Shown: positions 50,383 through 60,449 of the stretch, in pieces
Layout: each line of letters starts with the position of its first letter
How positions within the stretch are numbered: the first letter of the stretch is position 1
DNA from: Arthrobacter psychrochitiniphilus
Lineage (GTDB): Bacteria; Actinomycetota; Actinomycetes; Actinomycetales; Micrococcaceae
Length of the DNA: 64,000 nt
Assembly (NCBI RefSeq): GCF_003185915.1
Contig: NZ_QHLZ01000004.1
Span: forward strand, 248,001 to 312,000
Direction of reading: 5' to 3'
The notes under the pieces: generated by a model
Told to the model about the DNA's origin: nothing
What the model saw: only the letters and a program-made list of their open reading frames with translations
Database searches by the model: none
Program-made: the position numbers and the translations under genes

Positions 50383-52701
50383 CTAGCCGAAGTACTTCGG
50401 CAAAGTTCCCTCGTGTGCAACGCGCAATTCGTCCAGCTCGGCGGTGAACAGGCCTTGAATATCCAGGGCGGCACCTGCCGCATCCACCACGCCGATGCGT
50501 GAGAGCGGGAAGTTCCGGGCCGTGCACATGTCGTTGAAGCGGACTTCTTCGCTGCGCGGAACCGACACGATGGCGCGTCCCTGTGTCTCGGAGAACAACA
50601 AAGTGAACACGTCCACGCCGTCCCGGGCCGCCACGTCATCCAGGGCAACTCGTGCCCCGGTGTTGAAGCGTAGCGCCGACTCAACGAGGGCTGCGGCGAG
50701 GCCGCCTTCGGAGAGGTCGTGGGCGGAATCGATCATGCCGTCGCGGGAGGCGTTGATTAGGATTGCACCTAATTCACGCTCGCGCTCCAGGTTCACCGCT
50801 GGCGGGAGGCCGCCTAGGTGGCCGCGCATGTTGGCCCATTCGGAACCGTCCAGGTCATCGGCCGTGGTGCCGAGCAGGTAGATGGCCTGGCCATCCTCAG
50901 CCCATCCCGAGGGCGTGCGGCGCGCAACGTCGTCGAACTTGCCCAAAACAGCCACAACAGGTGTGGGGTGGATGGGGGTGGTGCCCGTCTGGTTGTACAG
51001 CGAGACGTTGCCGCCCGTGACCGGGATGCCCAACACCATGCAGGCGTCGGAGAGCCCGCGGATCGCTTCGGCCAATTGCCACATGACATCCGGGTCCTCA
51101 GGGGAACCGAAGTTCAGGCAGTCGGAGACGGCCATGGGCACGGCGCCGGAGGTTGCCACGTTGCGGTAGGCCTCAGCCAGGGCCAGCTGTGCGCCGTGGT
51201 ACGGATCTAGGAAGGTGTAGCGGCCGTTGGCGTCGGTGGCCACGGCAAAGCCCAGACCGGTTTCCTCATCAACGCGGATCACGCCGGCGTCATCGGGGAA
51301 CGCCAGTGCGGTGTTGCCGCCAACATAGCGATCGTACTGGTTGGTGATCCAGTCCTTTGAGCACATGTTCGGCGATGCAACGAGCTCCAGCATGGCAGCC
51401 TTGAGCTCCTCCGGTGTGGAGGGACGGGCGGCGTCTTGAACCGAGCCGGTGAACGTGTCAGCCTGCAGGGCATCCTGCCACTCGGGGCGGGCGTAGGGGC
51501 GGTCGTAGACCGGGCCGTCGTGCGCAACGGTGCGGGGATCGACGTCCACAATGACTTCGCCGTCCCACTTGATGATCAGGCGGCCCGTGTCGGTGACCTC
51601 GCCAAGCCAGGAGTACTCCACGGCCCACTTCTCCATGACGGCTTCAAACGCTGCAATGTTCTCCGGGGAGACAACAGCCATCATGCGTTCCTGCGACTCT
51701 GACATCAGGATTTCGCCCGGGGTCAAGGTGGGGTCGCGCAACAGTACGGAGGTCAGCTCAACTTCCATGCCGCCGTCGCCGTTTGAGGCCAGTTCGCTGG
51801 TGGCGCAGGAAATACCTGCCGCGCCCAAGTCCTGGATGCCCTCAACCAGGGAACCCTTGAACAGTTCAAGGCAGCACTCGATCAGGACCTTTTCGGCGAA
51901 GGGGTCGCCCACCTGGACGGCGGGGCGCTTGGAGGGCTTGGAGTTGTCGAAGGACTCGGAGGACAGGATCGAGGCCCCACCGATGCCGTCGCCGCCGGTG
52001 CGTGCACCGAACAAGACAACCTTGTTGCCCTTGCCCGAGGCATTGGCCAGGCGGATGTCCTCGTGGCGCATGACGCCCACGGCGAGGGCGTTGACCAGCG
52101 GGTTGCCCTGGTAAACGGAGTCAAAGACCATTTCGCCGCCAATGTTCGGCAGGCCCAGCGAGTTGCCGTAGCCGCCGATGCCGGCAACGGCACCGTGCAT
52201 GACGCGTGCGGTGTCCGGGTGGTCGATGGCGCCAAAACGCAGCGGATCCATGACGGCAACCGGGCGGGCGCCCATGGAGATGATGTCGCGGACAATGCCG
52301 CCGATGCCGGTTGCGGCACCCTGGTACGGTTCGATCATCGTGGGGGAGTTGTGGGACTCGATCTTGAACGTCACGGCCCAGCCGTCGCCCAAGTTGGTGA
52401 CGCCGGCGTTCTCACCGATGCCCACCAGCATGTCCTTCTTCATCTCCTCCGTGACCTTCTCGCCGAACTGGCGAAGATGGTTCTTGGAGGACTTGTAGGA
52501 GCAGTGCTCACTCCACATGACCGAATACATGGCCAGTTCCGCGGCGGTGGGGCGGCGGCCCAAAACCTTCACGACGTCGTCGAACTCGTTTTGCTTCAGG
52601 CCCAGCTCGGCCCACGGCAGTTCAACATCCGGGGTGATGGCGGCATTGGCAACCGTGTCCATGTTGAACTTTTTCGCGGATTCTGTTGAGATCTCGCTCA
52701 T
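50383..52701 (-). CDS. purL: phosphoribosylformylglycinamidine synthase, PurL subunit
   Basis: The 772-residue protein is the small-type Pur[71 protein letters not shown] and [16 protein letters not shown]. With PurS and PurQ it converts FGAR to FGAM in purine synthesis, using ATP and ammonia from glutamine. Its ATG directly follows the purQ stop (TAAATG). The three genes form one operon in the order purS, purQ, purL. Confidence 0.97.
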   Translation of the reverse strand: MSEISTESAKKFNMDTVANAAITPDVELPWAELGLKQNEFDDVVKVLGRRPTAAELAMYSVMWSEHCSYKSSKNHLRQFGEKVTEEMKKDMLVGIGENAGVTNLGDGWAVTFKIESHNSPTMIEPYQGAATGIGGIVRDIISMGARPVAVMDPLRFGAIDHPDTARVMHGAVAGIGGYGNSLGLPNIGGEMVFDSVYQGNPLVNALAVGVMRHEDIRLANASGKGNKVVLFGARTGGDGIGGASILSSESFDNSKPSKRPAVQVGDPFAEKVLIECCLELFKGSLVEGIQDLGAAGISCATSELASNGDGGMEVELTSVLLRDPTLTPGEILMSESQERMMAVVSPENIAAFEAVMEKWAVEYSWLGEVTDTGRLIIKWDGEVIVDVDPRTVAHDGPVYDRPYARPEWQDALQADTFTGSVQDAARPSTPEELKAAMLELVASPNMCSKDWITNQYDRYVGGNTALAFPDDAGVIRVDEETGLGFAVATDANGRYTFLDPYHGAQLALAEAYRNVATSGAVPMAVSDCLNFGSPEDPDVMWQLAEAIRGLSDACMVLGIPVTGGNVSLYNQTGTTPIHPTPVVAVLGKFDDVARRTPSGWAEDGQAIYLLGTTADDLDGSEWANMRGHLGGLPPAVNLERERELGAILINASRDGMIDSAHDLSEGGLAAALVESALRFNTGARVALDDVAARDGVDVFTLLFSETQGRAIVSVPRSEEVRFNDMCTARNFPLSRIGVVDAAGAALDIQGLFTAELDELRVAHEGTLPKYFG

Positions 52702-53454
52702 TTATTTGTCTCCCAGAAGAGTGTTCAAAACTGAGTTGAAGAAGCCCAGGCCGTCGGTGCCCGTGTGGCCAGGGCCGTACCCGGCTTCAACGGCGTGCTC
52801 GGGGTGCGGCATGAGGCCCACTACGTTGCCGGCAGCGTTGGAGATGCCGGCAATGTCGCGGCGGGAGCCGTTCGGGTTCCCGCCCATGTAGCGGAAAGCC
52901 ACGAGTCCCTCAGCCTCAAGAGCGTCCAGAGTCTTCTCATCGGCAATGTACTGGCCGTCCTGGTTCTTCAGGACAATGGTGATGTCCTCGCCGGCGGCAT
53001 AGGCGTTGGTCCATGCGGTGGTGTTGTTCTCCACGCGCAGTACCTGATCGCGGCACAAGAACTTCAAGTGATCGTTTTTGATCATGGAGCCGGGCAGAAG
53101 GTGCGCCTCGGTCAGGATCTGGAAGCCATTGCAAATACCCAAAACAGGCAGCTTCGCATCGGAGTTGGCGGCATCTACAATCTTGGTCATCAGCGGCGCG
53201 AAGCGGGAGATGGCGCCTGCGCGCAGGTAATCACCGTAGGAGAATCCGCCCGGGATGATGACGGCGTCAACATCGGCCAGCTCGGTGTCGGCATGCCATA
53301 GTTCAACCGCGGTGGCACCGGAGAGGCGCACTGCGCGGACGGCGTCGCGGTCATCCAAGGTACCGGGGAAGGTGACCACGCCAATGCGTGCACCCGCCAG
53401 ACGGGAATCAACCGGAGCCAGGGTGGCTCCACCAATCAAGGGAGTTTCACTCAT
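52702..53454 (-). CDS. purQ: phosphoribosylformylglycinamidine synthase, PurQ glutaminase
   Basis: The 250-residue class I glutamine amidotransferase has the nucleophile Cys in [11 protein letters not shown] and the His-Glu of [25 protein letters not shown] is typical of PurQ. It supplies ammonia to PurL. It begins two bases after the purS stop and abuts purL. An N-terminal extension of about 20 residues ([20 protein letters not shown]) precedes the usual start [10 protein letters not shown], so a later start is conceivable, but no later Met lies there. Confidence 0.97.
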   Translation of the reverse strand: MSETPLIGGATLAPVDSRLAGARIGVVTFPGTLDDRDAVRAVRLSGATAVELWHADTELADVDAVIIPGGFSYGDYLRAGAISRFAPLMTKIVDAANSDAKLPVLGICNGFQILTEAHLLPGSMIKNDHLKFLCRDQVLRVENNTTAWTNAYAAGEDITIVLKNQDGQYIADEKTLDALEAEGLVAFRYMGGNPNGSRRDIAGISNAAGNVVGLMPHPEHAVEAGYGPGHTGTDGLGFFNSVLNTLLGDK

Positions 53455-53456
53455 AA

Positions 53457-53708
53457 CTAGTCCGCCACAACTTCGACGTTGACAACGTCTTCAATCACCG
53501 GGTTCGAGAGCATGGTTTCAGCAGCTTCGCGGGCCTGGGCCAGGATTTCCTCGGTCACCTCGCCGTCCACGGTCAATTCAAAGCGCTTGCCCTGGCGGAC
53601 TGCGGAGAATGCGGTGAATCCCAGGCGAGGGAGTGCGCCAACAATGGCTTTCCCCTGCGGGTCCAGAATTTCGGGCTTGAGCATGACGTCGACAACGATC
53701 CGGGGCAT
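53457..53708 (-). CDS. purS: phosphoribosylformylglycinamidine synthase, PurS subunit
   Basis: The 83-residue protein ([20 protein letters not shown], then [20 protein letters not shown]) is PurS, the small structural subunit that joins PurQ and PurL. AGGAG lies 8 bases before the ATG. First gene of the purSQL operon, with only two bases to purQ. Confidence 0.96.
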   Translation of the reverse strand: MPRIVVDVMLKPEILDPQGKAIVGALPRLGFTAFSAVRQGKRFELTVDGEVTEEILAQAREAAETMLSNPVIEDVVNVEVVAD

Positions 53709-54313
53709 CGAAGGAACTCCTGGTGATTAAGAGGGGGTGCCGCGGAGGTGCCGTCTTACGCTGTCTTTGGGCCAGGGTGTTTGGGCCTGAAAACCTATAA
53801 GGGAAGCGCTCCGCGAGCTTGCCATCCCATTCTACGCAAGTGTGTGCAAACTCTGGAATTCGTGTGGTGCACATCTCATGTGCGGGCGCAGAGTTCGTGA
53901 TCCTAGCTAGAGGACCAAATGAAATCCGCCAGCTTGCACCGCCGATGGAAGAAGCCCGGAGCGGCCGGTGGACCACCCGGTTGGGTCAGCCTTTTTCTCC
54001 GTTTGCGGATTCCTTGATAACCGAGAACGTCAGGCCCGCCAGCGCTACAGTGGGCGGCTAGCGAAACGTTGGCGGGTTTCGGGGGCTCTGTTGTTAGCCA
54101 GGGCCTCCCTATGTCTTGAGTCGGAATTTAGATCTGCGCTTGAGGACCGCATGTCTCACGCCTCATTTACCCAAGTCATATTTGAGAGCCACTTCACAGA
54201 GTGATGCATAACACCGTACGATAGGGCGGACGTCCTATGTCCAGTGGGTTGGGCGCGCAACGTTGAGCGTTTGACCGTTTTTACCGGCCGCTTTGGCCGC
54301 TCGAGAGGAATAG
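53709..54313. promoter_or_regulatory. 605-base region between purS and the sialidase gene
   Basis: I see no gene here. It holds the divergent control regions of purSQL and the sialidase gene. On the plus strand TTCACA (54193-54198) and TACGAT (54217-54222), 18 bases apart, form a plausible vegetative promoter for the sialidase. The remaining sequence shows no ribosome binding site with a conserved frame, and no tRNA or terminator. Confidence 0.6.
54221..54238. promoter_or_regulatory. palindromic operator candidate over the sialidase promoter
   Basis: ATAGGGCGGACGTCCTAT is an imperfect palindrome (7 of 9 base pairs; ATAGG at one end and CCTAT at the other). It overlaps the end of the proposed -10 element and the expected transcription start. 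Its length and symmetry suit a GntR- or similar dimeric repressor responding to sialic acid or another sugar; the regulator is not in this window. Confidence 0.5.
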
Positions 54314-57300
54314 ATGAAATCTATCAACAGGGTGCCCCGCTTAAAACGCGGAAAAGTAGTGGGCACCGCAGTTCTGCTAGCTGGCGGGCTGCTTGCCGGT
54401 ATGGTGGCCGGGCCAGCCTTCGCCCAGGATCCTGCTCCTGCCCCGCTGGCAGTGACAAGTAGCTATACAGAACAGATTTTGGCTCAGAACGGCGATAACA
54501 AGATTGACCCCTCGCTGGGCCGTTACTACCGCATCCCCGCACTCGTAGATCTTGGCAACGGGATCGTCCTGGCCTCCTATGATGGACGCCCCGACGGTGC
54601 TGACGCACCCTCGCCCAACTCCATAGTTCAACGCCGCAGCACCGATGGCGGCAAAACGTGGGGTGCCCCCACCTACATTGCCCGCGGTCAAGAGGCCAAG
54701 AACGGCAATCTGCGCTACGGCTTCAGCGATCCCAGCTACATTTTTGACCAAGAGACAGGGGATGTTTTCAACTTCCATGTCTATTCAAAGGACGTTAGTT
54801 TCCAGGGCAGCGGCTATGGCAATGACGACGCGGACCGCAATATCATCAGCTCCGCGGTGGCCGTTTCAAAGGACAAGGGTCTGACCTGGTCCACCGATCC
54901 GGGCAACATGCCTAACCTCCCGCCGTCGGACTACACGGCCGAGTCAGCCTATGCCGGCCTTGATGGTCCCCTCATCACGGACATCGTGAAGCCTAATGGT
55001 GACGCCAACAACGTTGGCGGGATCTCCGGTGTCTTCGCCGCCTCCGGCGAGGGCATCCAGCTCAAGTACGGCCCCAACAAGGGCCGTTTGATCCAGCAGT
55101 TCACCGGCAAGGTCAAACAGGCCAACGGCAATGTCCCGTACCAGGCGTACAGTGTCTACTCCGATGACCACGGCAAGACGTGGGAGCGCGGCGCCTTCAC
55201 CGGCACCGGCATGGATGAGAACAAGTCCGTGGAACTCTCCAACGGTGATGTCATGCTCAACTCACGCGCCAGCTCCGGTGAACGCGCCCGCAAGGTTGCT
55301 ATTTCCAAGGATGGAGGCCAGAGTTACGGCCCTGTCACGGTGGATACCAACTTGGTTGACCCGGTCAACAACGCCTCCATTACCCGCATGTACCCGCATG
55401 CTGCCCAGGGGTCCGCCGAGGCCAAGATGCTCTTGTTCTCCAACGCGAACTCGAGTAACGGCCGCAGCAACGGCACCATCCGCTACTCCTGCGACGACGG
55501 CACCACCTGGAGCGCGGGCAAGCAGTTCAAGGCTGGCGCCATGAGCTACTCAACCGCCACGGCCCTCAGCGATGGCGCCTTCGGCGTCTTCTACGAGGGC
55601 GATAACAACACCATGACGTTCGGCAAGTTCGACGCCGCGTGGCTGGAAGTTGACTGCGGGGCAGCCATGAACGCAACACTGTCAGGAGCGGCCGCCATTG
55701 GCGCCAACGGTGCCACGGTTCAGGCGACCTTGACGGTTCGCAATAACGCTGAGACTACTTTGTCCGGTGCGACGGCGTCATTCGCGCCTAAGACGGGGTG
55801 GACCTTCGGTTCCACGATTGTCCCCGATGTCGCTGCTGGTGCGTCGGTTGACGTGCAGGTACCCGTCACGATCCCCAGCTTCCTCAAGGCCGGAAATATC
55901 ACCGTGAGCGCCACATTGAGCCGGGGCGCCTTCAAGGTCACTTCCAACGTGAGTGTAACTGTCACTGGCGGCGCAGCCAGCAACATTGCCGGCCTTGATA
56001 TCAAGGGGTTGGCCACTGACACCGCACGCGATCTGGCGGCGACCCCCTACACGGTTGGCAGCCTAGTGCCCTACAAGTTCCAGGTTGATAGCCTGAGCAA
56101 CGTAGCCGTTGAAGCAATCCCCACCTCGGGCAACTTCAACCCACTGTTGCGCGTAGCAGAGGGTGGAACTACAGATACAGGGAACTGCCGTTTCGGAAAC
56201 CTAGGAGTTGGCAACGGCTACCCTTGCACCACTCCGAAGCATGCCGTCACCGCCGCCGAGCTGGCTAACGGTTTCTTTGTTCCGCTGACCACTTGGGAAG
56301 CACGTGCCACAGGCGCGGAAACCAAAAAATACACCATCACCGGTGCCGAAGTTGACCTGTTGGTGCGCAAGCCGTCGGTGACGGCTACCATCACAGCTGG
56401 TGAGCTCGTGGACGTTGACGAGAGCGGGTTCGCTTCAGTTGGCGACACCGTCACCTACACCTCTGTTGTTACCAATAACGGGAACGTCAACCTCTCGGAT
56501 ATCACGGTTTCAGGGTGGGATAAATTTAGCCTCGCCGCAGGCGAGAGCAAAACAGTCACGTCCCTCTACACCCTGACCGCAGCAGATGTTGCGGCCAATA
56601 TGGTTGGAGCCAAGGGATTGGCTGTAACGGCAAAGAACGGTCTGAAATCTGCTGCGGCAACGGCTTCTTCAGCCTCCGTCATTGCCTGTTCAGATGCGTT
56701 GTGTGGGGCCCGTGCTCCCATGGCCAACCAGATCCCACAGAATCAGCTCACCATCAAGTCAGTTTCCTCCCAGGAACTGGTCGGTGAGGCAGCACCCAAC
56801 GGTCCTGCAAAGGCCCTCATTGACGGCAACATTGATTCTTTCTGGCACACCAAGTGGCAGGGCGGGACCGATCCGTTCCCCCACTCTGTGGTTTTTGACC
56901 TCGGTGCCAGCTATGACGTCACTGGTTTTGAATACACACAGCGCCAGAATGGGCCCAACGGCAGGATCAAGGACTACGAGATCTTTGTTTCGGACAGCCC
57001 CACTGAGTTCGGTACCAAGGTAGCCAGCGGTACATTCACCAGCGTTCTCGAAGGCCAACGCATCACCATAGAAGGCAACAAGTCGGGCCGCTACCTAAAG
57101 CTCGTTGCGTTGAACTCGATCGCCAACAATGCTTATGCTGGTGGAGCCGAAGTCAACATTGCCGGCGTGGCCGTCTCAACTGTCCCTGCCGTCATCAGTG
57201 CCACCCCCGGCACTGTTGCAGCAGGCAGCGACATCACGGTTTCACTCTCCGGATTCCCCGCAGATAGCGTTGTTGAGCTCACGCTCAACAACGGGCTGTC

Positions 57301-58825
57301 ACTGGGCACCGTCACCACCGATGCCGCAGGCGCTGTTACTAAGACTGTGACCGTTCCTGCAAACACACCCGCTGCCAGCCACGAGCTGAGAGCAACCTCT
57401 GGAACCACCACCGCCACCACGGCACTCGTTGTTACGCTCAAGCCTGTTGTGGGCGCCACCGTCACCGGTGAGCGAGCCGACAAAGACCGTGACCTGGCCA
57501 CGAGCCCGTACACGGTTGGACAGTCACTGCCGTACAACTTTGTTGTCAAGAGCACCGCGAACGTAACCTCCGCCGTCTACCCAACGGCTGGCGAGTTCAC
57601 CGGCTTCAACATCACCGGGACGCCGAACTGCCGCTACCGGGACCTCGCCGCAGGGGCAGCTTTCACATGCACCACAGCCAAGCGCGTCATCACGGCCGAA
57701 GATGTTGCCAACGGCTTCTTCACTCCTGTCACGAAGTGGGCTGCTGAAGCTACCGGTGCAACGAAGGTTGAATTCACGGCCGACGGCGGCGAAGTGGACG
57801 TTCTTATCCGCAAGCCTTCCCTGGCGCTGACCATTGGTGCAGGCGTTCTCGCCACCCAGGACGAAAGCTCCTACGCAAGCGAGGGCGACGTAGTCACCTA
57901 CGCCGTCACGCTCAAGAATGACGGCAACGTCGCCTTGACGGGTGTTAGCGTGCCGGGTGTTGACGGTATCGCCGCAACGCTGGCAGCCGGTGCGAGCAGC
58001 ACAGGAACTATCAAGCACACGGTGACGGCCAACGACCTCACGGCAACTGCCATTGATGCCAAGTCCTTCACTGCCACGGCAAGCAACGGTTCAAAGGCCG
58101 CGTCAAAGGAGGCAACACGGGAGTCGTTCGCGCTTCTCGCAGCACCCACCACGGAGCCGACGACGGCACCGCCCACGACGGATCCGACGACGGCACCGCC
58201 GACAACGGCACCGCCGACAACGGCACCGCCCACGGCAGATCCGACAACGGCACCGCCGACGACGGTACCGCCCAGCACTGCACCAGGTGCTGATGAAGCC
58301 ACAGGCGAAGTGAATGTGGCGAACGTGGTTGCAGGTCAGAAAGTGACCATCACCGGTAAGAATTTCAAGCCGGGAACCACTGCCACCTTCACGCTGCATT
58401 CTGAGCCTGGAGTGCTCGGCGAGGCAATAGTTGGGAAGGGCGGCACCGTGAGCCTGACAACCACCATCCCGGTCAGTCTTCCTGCCGGTCAGCACACGGT
58501 TGTCATCACGGGAACGGATGCCTCGGGCGCCGATGCTGCAGTCAGCATCGAACTGCAGGTGACCGCAGCCGGTGGTACGCCGAGCGCGGCTGCCACTGCG
58601 ACTGCCACGGACACCGCAACTGAAACGGCAACCGCGACTGCCACTGCCACGGATACCGCTACCACTTCGGACGCGGCCACCACGGTAGGCACTGACAACT
58701 CAAACGGCGAGCTGGCCAGTACGGGCTTCGGCCTCATGCCTCTGGGCCTCGCCGGAGCAGTACTCGTCCTGCTAGGTGGCGTCCTCGCCATGCGCAGGGC
58801 CTCAATGAAGGGTGCCCGGCACTAG
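54314..58825 (+). CDS. nanH: cell-wall-anchored multidomain sialidase (GH33)
   Basis: The 1503-residue precursor has a signal peptide (1-37, ending GPAFA). A GH33 sialidase domain (about 45-450) follows with YYRIPALVDL and five Asp-box-like repeats (RSTDGGKTWG, VSKDKGLTWS, YSDDHGKTWE, ISKDGGQSYG, YSCDDGTTWS). Then come a NEW3-like beta domain (about 455-555), a module starting GLDIKGLATDTARDLAATPY (about 557-790), an F5/8-type C carbohydrate-binding domain (about 815-955), and a second copy of the module (about 1045-1270). A Thr/Pro repeat (about 1276-1320), another beta domain and a sorting signal end the protein: LASTG (1467-1471), a hydrophobic stretch and RR...R tail, as for class E sortases. 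AGAGGA precedes the ATG. It should release sialic acid from host or environmental glycans at the cell surface. Confidence 0.93.
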   Translation: MKSINRVPRLKRGKVVGTAVLLAGGLLAGMVAGPAFAQDPAPAPLAVTSSYTEQILAQNGDNKIDPSLGRYYRIPALVDLGNGIVLASYDGRPDGADAPSPNSIVQRRSTDGGKTWGAPTYIARGQEAKNGNLRYGFSDPSYIFDQETGDVFNFHVYSKDVSFQGSGYGNDDADRNIISSAVAVSKDKGLTWSTDPGNMPNLPPSDYTAESAYAGLDGPLITDIVKPNGDANNVGGISGVFAASGEGIQLKYGPNKGRLIQQFTGKVKQANGNVPYQAYSVYSDDHGKTWERGAFTGTGMDENKSVELSNGDVMLNSRASSGERARKVAISKDGGQSYGPVTVDTNLVDPVNNASITRMYPHAAQGSAEAKMLLFSNANSSNGRSNGTIRYSCDDGTTWSAGKQFKAGAMSYSTATALSDGAFGVFYEGDNNTMTFGKFDAAWLEVDCGAAMNATLSGAAAIGANGATVQATLTVRNNAETTLSGATASFAPKTGWTFGSTIVPDVAAGASVDVQVPVTIPSFLKAGNITVSATLSRGAFKVTSNVSVTVTGGAASNIAGLDIKGLATDTARDLAATPYTVGSLVPYKFQVDSLSNVAVEAIPTSGNFNPLLRVAEGGTTDTGNCRFGNLGVGNGYPCTTPKHAVTAAELANGFFVPLTTWEARATGAETKKYTITGAEVDLLVRKPSVTATITAGELVDVDESGFASVGDTVTYTSVVTNNGNVNLSDITVSGWDKFSLAAGESKTVTSLYTLTAADVAANMVGAKGLAVTAKNGLKSAAATASSASVIACSDALCGARAPMANQIPQNQLTIKSVSSQELVGEAAPNGPAKALIDGNIDSFWHTKWQGGTDPFPHSVVFDLGASYDVTGFEYTQRQNGPNGRIKDYEIFVSDSPTEFGTKVASGTFTSVLEGQRITIEGNKSGRYLKLVALNSIANNAYAGGAEVNIAGVAVSTVPAVISATPGTVAAGSDITVSLSGFPADSVVELTLNNGLSLGTVTTDAAGAVTKTVTVPANTPAASHELRATSGTTTATTALVVTLKPVVGATVTGERADKDRDLATSPYTVGQSLPYNFVVKSTANVTSAVYPTAGEFTGFNITGTPNCRYRDLAAGAAFTCTTAKRVITAEDVANGFFTPVTKWAAEATGATKVEFTADGGEVDVLIRKPSLALTIGAGVLATQDESSYASEGDVVTYAVTLKNDGNVALTGVSVPGVDGIAATLAAGASSTGTIKHTVTANDLTATAIDAKSFTATASNGSKAASKEATRESFALLAAPTTEPTTAPPTTDPTTAPPTTAPPTTAPPTADPTTAPPTTVPPSTAPGADEATGEVNVANVVAGQKVTITGKNFKPGTTATFTLHSEPGVLGEAIVGKGGTVSLTTTIPVSLPAGQHTVVITGTDASGADAAVSIELQVTAAGGTPSAAATATATDTATETATATATATDTATTSDAATTVGTDNSNGELASTGFGLMPLGLAGAVLVLLGGVLAMRRASMKGARH

Positions 58826-58841
58826 TCACGGCGCATTAAAA

Positions 58842-58890
58842 AACTAAGGCGGGTTGCCGGCATCCAGGATGCCGGCAACCCGCCTTAGTT
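58842..58890. terminator. long bidirectional hairpin terminator
   Basis: AACTAAGGCGGGTTGCC and onward (58842-58865) pairs perfectly with 58867-58890 over 24 bases, leaving an effective stem of about 22 bp. It is preceded by AAAAA and followed by CTTT, between the sialidase and the convergent gene. Confidence 0.93.
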
Positions 58891-58907
58891 CTTTAACCCC
58901 AGAGCCC

Positions 58908-59828
58908 TCAGCGCGTGGCGCCCAGCACATCCAGGGCTGCACCCAGACGCTCGCGCAGCACGGCGGATTCGGCGCTGAACGCGCGCTGGTGCGCTACGTA
59001 ATCGGCCTTGCCAGAAGCCGTCTCAATCTCAATGGGAGGATATCCCCAGGCAGCGAGGTCGTACGGGGAGGCTTGCATGTCCATGGCCCGGATCCGCCAC
59101 GACAGTTCAAAGCAGTCCATGACCAGCTCACTTGGCAGCGCGGGCGAGAGCTTGTACGCCCACTTGTAGAGGTCCATGTTCGCGTGCAGGCAGCCGGGCT
59201 GTTCCAACTCGCGCTGGTTCTCCCGCGTGGGCCGCAGCTCATTGAGGCCGGACGCTTGAGGAGTATAAAAACGGTACGCGTCAAAGTGCGTGCAGCGGAT
59301 CTTGTTGTCCTCAACAACCTGGTCGGTTCCCGTGGAGCCGAGCCGGAGTTCAAGGTATTCGTGCCTAATCTGGTTGGCTTCCTGCTGGTAGACCATGGCC
59401 CATTCGTGCAGCCCAAAGCAACCGAACTGGGCCGGGCGCAATGCTGTGCGGCCCAGAATGATCCGCGCAAAATCCACGGCTTCCTTGCGCTGCTCCAGAA
59501 ACTTTCCCAGATCAAGCACCACGCCGGAGCCTTGCCCAGGCGCCCCGCTCGCCTCGAGCTCCTCTGGCGTCGCTTCCCGGTAAAATTTCCAGCCGAGCCG
59601 TTCGGCCGCTGCGGTTCCCGTCAGAACCGTGCCCGCACCGGGGTGCCAGCGGGAAAGCTGACCCGGTTTTTGTGTGTAGTACGTGAAAAGGAAGTCCTCA
59701 ACAGGGTGTTTTGCTCCTGCTGACCGGCGAGCCAGATAGGGTGCGGCATACCGGTCAACACGGTGGCGGTGCGCCAAGGCACTGGCTTGCCAGGCATTCT
59801 CGGCAAGGGATAGTGGGGCAGGGATCAT
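58908..59828 (-). CDS. conserved actinobacterial hypothetical protein
   Basis: The 306-residue cytoplasmic protein begins LAENAWQASALAHRHRVDRY and contains AKHPVEDFLFTYYTQKPGQL, FGCFGLHEWAMVYQQ, CTHFDAYRFYTPQA and LHANMDLYKWAYKLSP. It belongs to a conserved actinobacterial group often labelled 3-methyladenine DNA glycosylase in databases (from memory), but I see no helix-hairpin-helix or known glycosylase motif, so I do not adopt that name. The conserved His and Asp residues suggest an enzyme. It lies 4 bases after the MarR stop, so both probably share a transcript. Confidence 0.75.
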   Translation of the reverse strand: MIPAPLSLAENAWQASALAHRHRVDRYAAPYLARRSAGAKHPVEDFLFTYYTQKPGQLSRWHPGAGTVLTGTAAAERLGWKFYREATPEELEASGAPGQGSGVVLDLGKFLEQRKEAVDFARIILGRTALRPAQFGCFGLHEWAMVYQQEANQIRHEYLELRLGSTGTDQVVEDNKIRCTHFDAYRFYTPQASGLNELRPTRENQRELEQPGCLHANMDLYKWAYKLSPALPSELVMDCFELSWRIRAMDMQASPYDLAAWGYPPIEIETASGKADYVAHQRAFSAESAVLRERLGAALDVLGATR

Positions 59829-59832
59829 GGCC

Positions 59833-60333
59833 TCAATTATCCGTCATGGCGGCGTGGGGTGAGTCAACGGCGGCAGGGGCCATCGCGCCGCAGTCCGCGT
59901 GAGTGGCGGAATCAATCAGGGCCATCATGGACCTATGCAGATCCATGGCGCCAGCGCGGTCAAGTCCGAGCCGGGCCATCATGGTGCCCGGCACGGAAAG
60001 CGCCTTGGTGCGGAGCTCGGATCCAGCCGCAGTGAGGTCCACTGCCAAGGCGCGTTCGTCAGCGCTGTCCTTGGTGCGGGTGAGGTAGCCCAAGATCTCC
60101 AGGCGTTTGAGTAGCGGGGAGAGCGTGGCGGACTCCAGCAAGAGGGTGCTGCCAATGTCCTTGACACGGCGCGGCGCCTGCTCCCAGAGTGCCAACATCA
60201 CAAGATACTGCGGATGTGTCAGGTTCAGCTCGGCCAGCACAGGCTTGTAGGCGGCAATGACACTGCGGGCGGCCACACTCAGGCCAAAGCACAGTTGACG
60301 TTCAAGCAGGAGATCATTCTCCACGATACTCAC
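59833..60333 (-). CDS. MarR-family regulator, OhrR-like
   Basis: The 166-residue protein has the MarR winged helix (VKDIGSTLLLESATLSPLLK recognition region, then TRTKDSADERALAVDLTAAG wing). It also has an N-terminal Cys in ERQLCFGLSVAARS at the place of the peroxide-sensing Cys of OhrR, followed by NLTHPQYLVMLALWEQ. It therefore probably senses organic peroxides by thiol oxidation. No ohr gene adjoins; the unknown gene downstream is the nearest candidate target. A perfect palindrome lies 20 bases before the start, suggesting self-repression. The Ala/His-rich C-terminal tail (about 148-166) is extra. Confidence 0.88.
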   Translation of the reverse strand: MSIVENDLLLERQLCFGLSVAARSVIAAYKPVLAELNLTHPQYLVMLALWEQAPRRVKDIGSTLLLESATLSPLLKRLEILGYLTRTKDSADERALAVDLTAAGSELRTKALSVPGTMMARLGLDRAGAMDLHRSMMALIDSATHADCGAMAPAAVDSPHAAMTDN

Positions 60334-60353
60334 TCAAGTCACCCCTCATTTAG

Positions 60354-60365
60354 TTAGTGCACTAA
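60354..60365. promoter_or_regulatory. palindromic operator candidate of the MarR regulator
   Basis: TTAGTGCACTAA is a perfect 12-base palindrome embedded in TTAGTTAGTGCACTAAGTAA, 21 bases before the regulator start and about 85 bases before the divergent small gene. Form and place fit a MarR dimer site controlling one or both directions. Confidence 0.65.
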
Positions 60366-60449
60366 GTAACACTGTACTATGGGCCGTATTGTCTTTATTA
60401 GCCGGGTTGAGAAGGTGTTTTTCAGCCCCCACGCCTCGAGGAAAGTCCT

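Noticed and set aside
54050-54204. Short plus-strand frames before the sialidase gene
   Set aside because: They lack ribosome sites and recognisable motifs, and overlap the promoter region.
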